Made by a program: the position numbers and the translations under genes
From: Spirochaetota bacterium
GTDB lineage: Bacteria; Spirochaetota; Spirochaetia; Sphaerochaetales; Sphaerochaetaceae
Reading direction: 5' to 3'
DNA: 7,289 nucleotides
Assembly: GCA_023401595.1 (NCBI GenBank)
Contig: JAEXDQ010000047.1
Coordinates: 1 to 7,289, forward strand
Shown: piece by piece, positions 6,599 through 7,289 of the stretch
Layout of the letters: every line of letters starts with the position of its first letter
How positions within the stretch are numbered: position 1 is the stretch's first letter
Notes under the pieces: model-generated
What the model saw: only the letters and a program-made list of their open reading frames with translations
What the model was told of the DNA's origin: nothing
The model's database searches: none

Positions 6599-6940
6599 AT
6601 GTATGTACTGGTCTGTTATGTTCCTGGTTCCCATAAGGAGGCGGTGAAGCAGGCCATGTTCGCCGCCGGCGCCGGCGTTATGGATTCCTATGCCTGCTGT
6701 TGTTGGGAGACCTGCGGCCGCGGGCAGTTCCTCCCTTTGGAAGGGAGCGAACCGTATCTGGGGCGGCAGGGGAAGCTTGAATATGTCGATGAGTGGCGGT
6801 TGGAGCTTGTCGTAGACGAGGAGCATGCGACGAACGTCGTCCGCGCGATGCGAGAAGCCCATCCGTATGAGGTCCCTGCGTATCATCTGATTCCGGTAAT
6901 GACGTTCGAGGATGTTCCTGACGAGATAGAGGAATACTGA
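6599..6940 (+). CDS. Standalone NIF3-insert / YqfO-type protein (PII/CutA-like fold)
   Basis: The 113-residue product matches the small conserved protein corresponding to the insert domain of NIF3-family proteins (COG3323 type, a PII/CutA-like ferredoxin fold). Visible family features are the FAAGAGVMDSY segment (21-31), CCWETCGRGQFLPLEGSEP (34-52) with the GxGQFxPxxGSxP core, GKLEYVDEWRLEL (58-70), and HPYEVPAYHLIPV (88-100) near the C-terminus. The length is that of the standalone form, not of the full metal-binding NIF3 enzyme. The biochemical role of this family is not settled, so none is assigned. The Cys cluster (C33-C35) is noticeable but metal binding is not shown. The ATG is supported by GAGGAGG 9 nt upstream. 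The gene is divergent from pth with 114 nt between starts. A bulged hairpin follows the stop. Confidence 0.88.
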   Translation: MYVLVCYVPGSHKEAVKQAMFAAGAGVMDSYACCCWETCGRGQFLPLEGSEPYLGRQGKLEYVDEWRLELVVDEEHATNVVRAMREAHPYEVPAYHLIPVMTFEDVPDEIEEY

Positions 6941-7186
6941 CGCGCAGGGACCTATGGGTTCCTCTGCTGGGGCGAATGCATGGGGCGTGCCGCCGGAGCA
7001 GGGTGGGAGCGAAGTACGGTCTGGCGGTAGTGTTTGTTGAGATATGGAAACATATGTATGAGAGGACATATTCGAAGGAGAAGAGTTTTTGAAACAAGGA
7101 TGCGCGATGAGGGCGGCGCTATCGCATGACCTCTGAGCGGTGACGAGCTACAAACCTTTTGTCCGAGAAGGAGTCAACTATAAAGA
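6941..7186 (+). other. Mostly non-coding stretch with hairpin and a tiny ORF
   Basis: Four nucleotides after the TGA, 6944-6967 can fold: GCAGGGACC pairs with GGTTCCTCTGC across TATG, with two single-base bulges. No T-run follows, so it is at best a weak or Rho-assisted terminator. A second stem pairs ATGCGCGAT (7100-7108) with ATCGCAT (7121-7127), with a 2-nt bulge. At 7075-7080 AAGGAG stands 8 nt before a TTG (7089), opening a 15-codon ORF that ends at 7136. Another 38-codon ORF from an ATG at 6976 has no ribosome binding site. No tRNA, tmRNA or RNase P signature was recognised. Confidence 0.4.
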
Positions 7187-7289
7187 ATGAGTAATCTGAA
7201 AAAAAGATCAGACTTTCTCCTCACAGTACTTTTCACCTCTGGTCAAGAGGATGAAAAGAGTGCGTATGAGCTTGTTCATAGTTGCAACC
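7187..7289 (+). CDS. Start of an unrecognised gene, cut by the window edge
   Basis: The first 34 codons are visible and the frame is still open at the edge. The product begins MSNLKKRSDFLLTVLFTS and continues with a charged GQEDEKSAYELVHSCN. A stop (TAA at 7181-7183) lies just upstream in frame, so this ATG is the first available. AAGGAG at 7168-7173 is a good Shine-Dalgarno sequence but is 13 nt away, longer than usual. There are two small inverted repeats inside the first codons (7195-7212 and around 7237-7252). The Lys/Arg start and hydrophobic stretch (10-17) could suggest membrane association, but the hydrophobic part is too short to claim a signal. I cannot assign a family. Confidence 0.55.
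   Translation, partial: MSNLKKRSDFLLTVLFTSGQEDEKSAYELVHSCN

Noticed and set aside
6662..6680. GC-rich palindromic stretch near the start of the NIF3-like gene
   Set aside because: It encodes the conserved AAGAG segment, so its sequence is explained by the protein.
7042..7055. Short hairpin ATATG-GAAA-CATAT with a GNRA-type loop
   Set aside because: Only five mostly A-T pairs, no extension of the stem and no T-run. It is likely chance in a short AT-rich patch.
6976..7092. 38-codon plus-strand ORF after the NIF3-like gene
   Set aside because: It has no ribosome binding site of note and an Arg-rich start without family resemblance. Its open length is expected by chance.
6485..7097. Minus-strand open frames upstream of pth and opposite the NIF3-like gene
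   Set aside because: They are antisense to a recognised gene with a strong ribosome binding site. The Pth family N-terminus begins at 6484, and the upstream residues are Pro/Arg-rich and resemble no Pth extension.

Overview
This is a bacterial window of moderate GC content (roughly half by eye) with compact, mostly minus-strand genes. The taxon is not fixed by the sequence. A host-associated or fermentative spirochaete (Treponema/Sphaerochaeta type) is my best guess, from the GC level, the very large intracellular GH13 protein and a standalone NIF3-insert-like protein. This is inference, and other phyla are possible. No mobile element, CRISPR array, tRNA or rRNA was recognised.

Layout. Positions 1-183 form an AT-rich edge without an intact gene. 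It holds an exact 11-bp tandem repeat (128-163), a weaker motif recurring every 32-33 bp, and what may be a frameshifted coding remnant. Positions 184-2231 hold a two-gene minus-strand operon. Its first gene (984-2231) is a divergent member of the dicarboxylate/amino acid:cation symporter (DAACS) fold, and its second (184-978) is an unassigned polytopic membrane protein starting 5 nt later. A promoter and a terminator hairpin (2241-2308) separate this operon from the gene upstream of it. Positions 2336-5710 encode a 1124-residue GH13 (alpha-amylase superfamily) enzyme, preceded by a strong ribosome binding site and an extended -10 promoter. Positions 5930-6484 encode peptidyl-tRNA hydrolase (pth). 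A 114-nt divergent control region follows, then a small NIF3-insert/YqfO-type protein on the plus strand (6599-6940). The right edge (6941-7289) is mostly non-coding, with a hairpin and a tiny ORF, followed by the first 34 codons of an unrecognised gene that leaves the window.

How the genes relate. Pth recycles peptidyl-tRNA in translation, the GH13 protein probably acts on intracellular alpha-glucan, and the membrane pair probably forms a transport unit. They look like neighbouring separate transcription units, not one pathway. The points most worth a second look are three: the transporter, which keeps the DAACS architecture but appears to have lost the canonical sodium- and substrate-binding residues and is paired with an orphan membrane protein; the GH13 site with Pro where the region IV His is expected; and two promoters whose -10 box lies only 9-10 nt from the start codon, implying leaderless or nearly leaderless mRNAs. 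I did not find convincing evidence for a wholly new multi-gene system.
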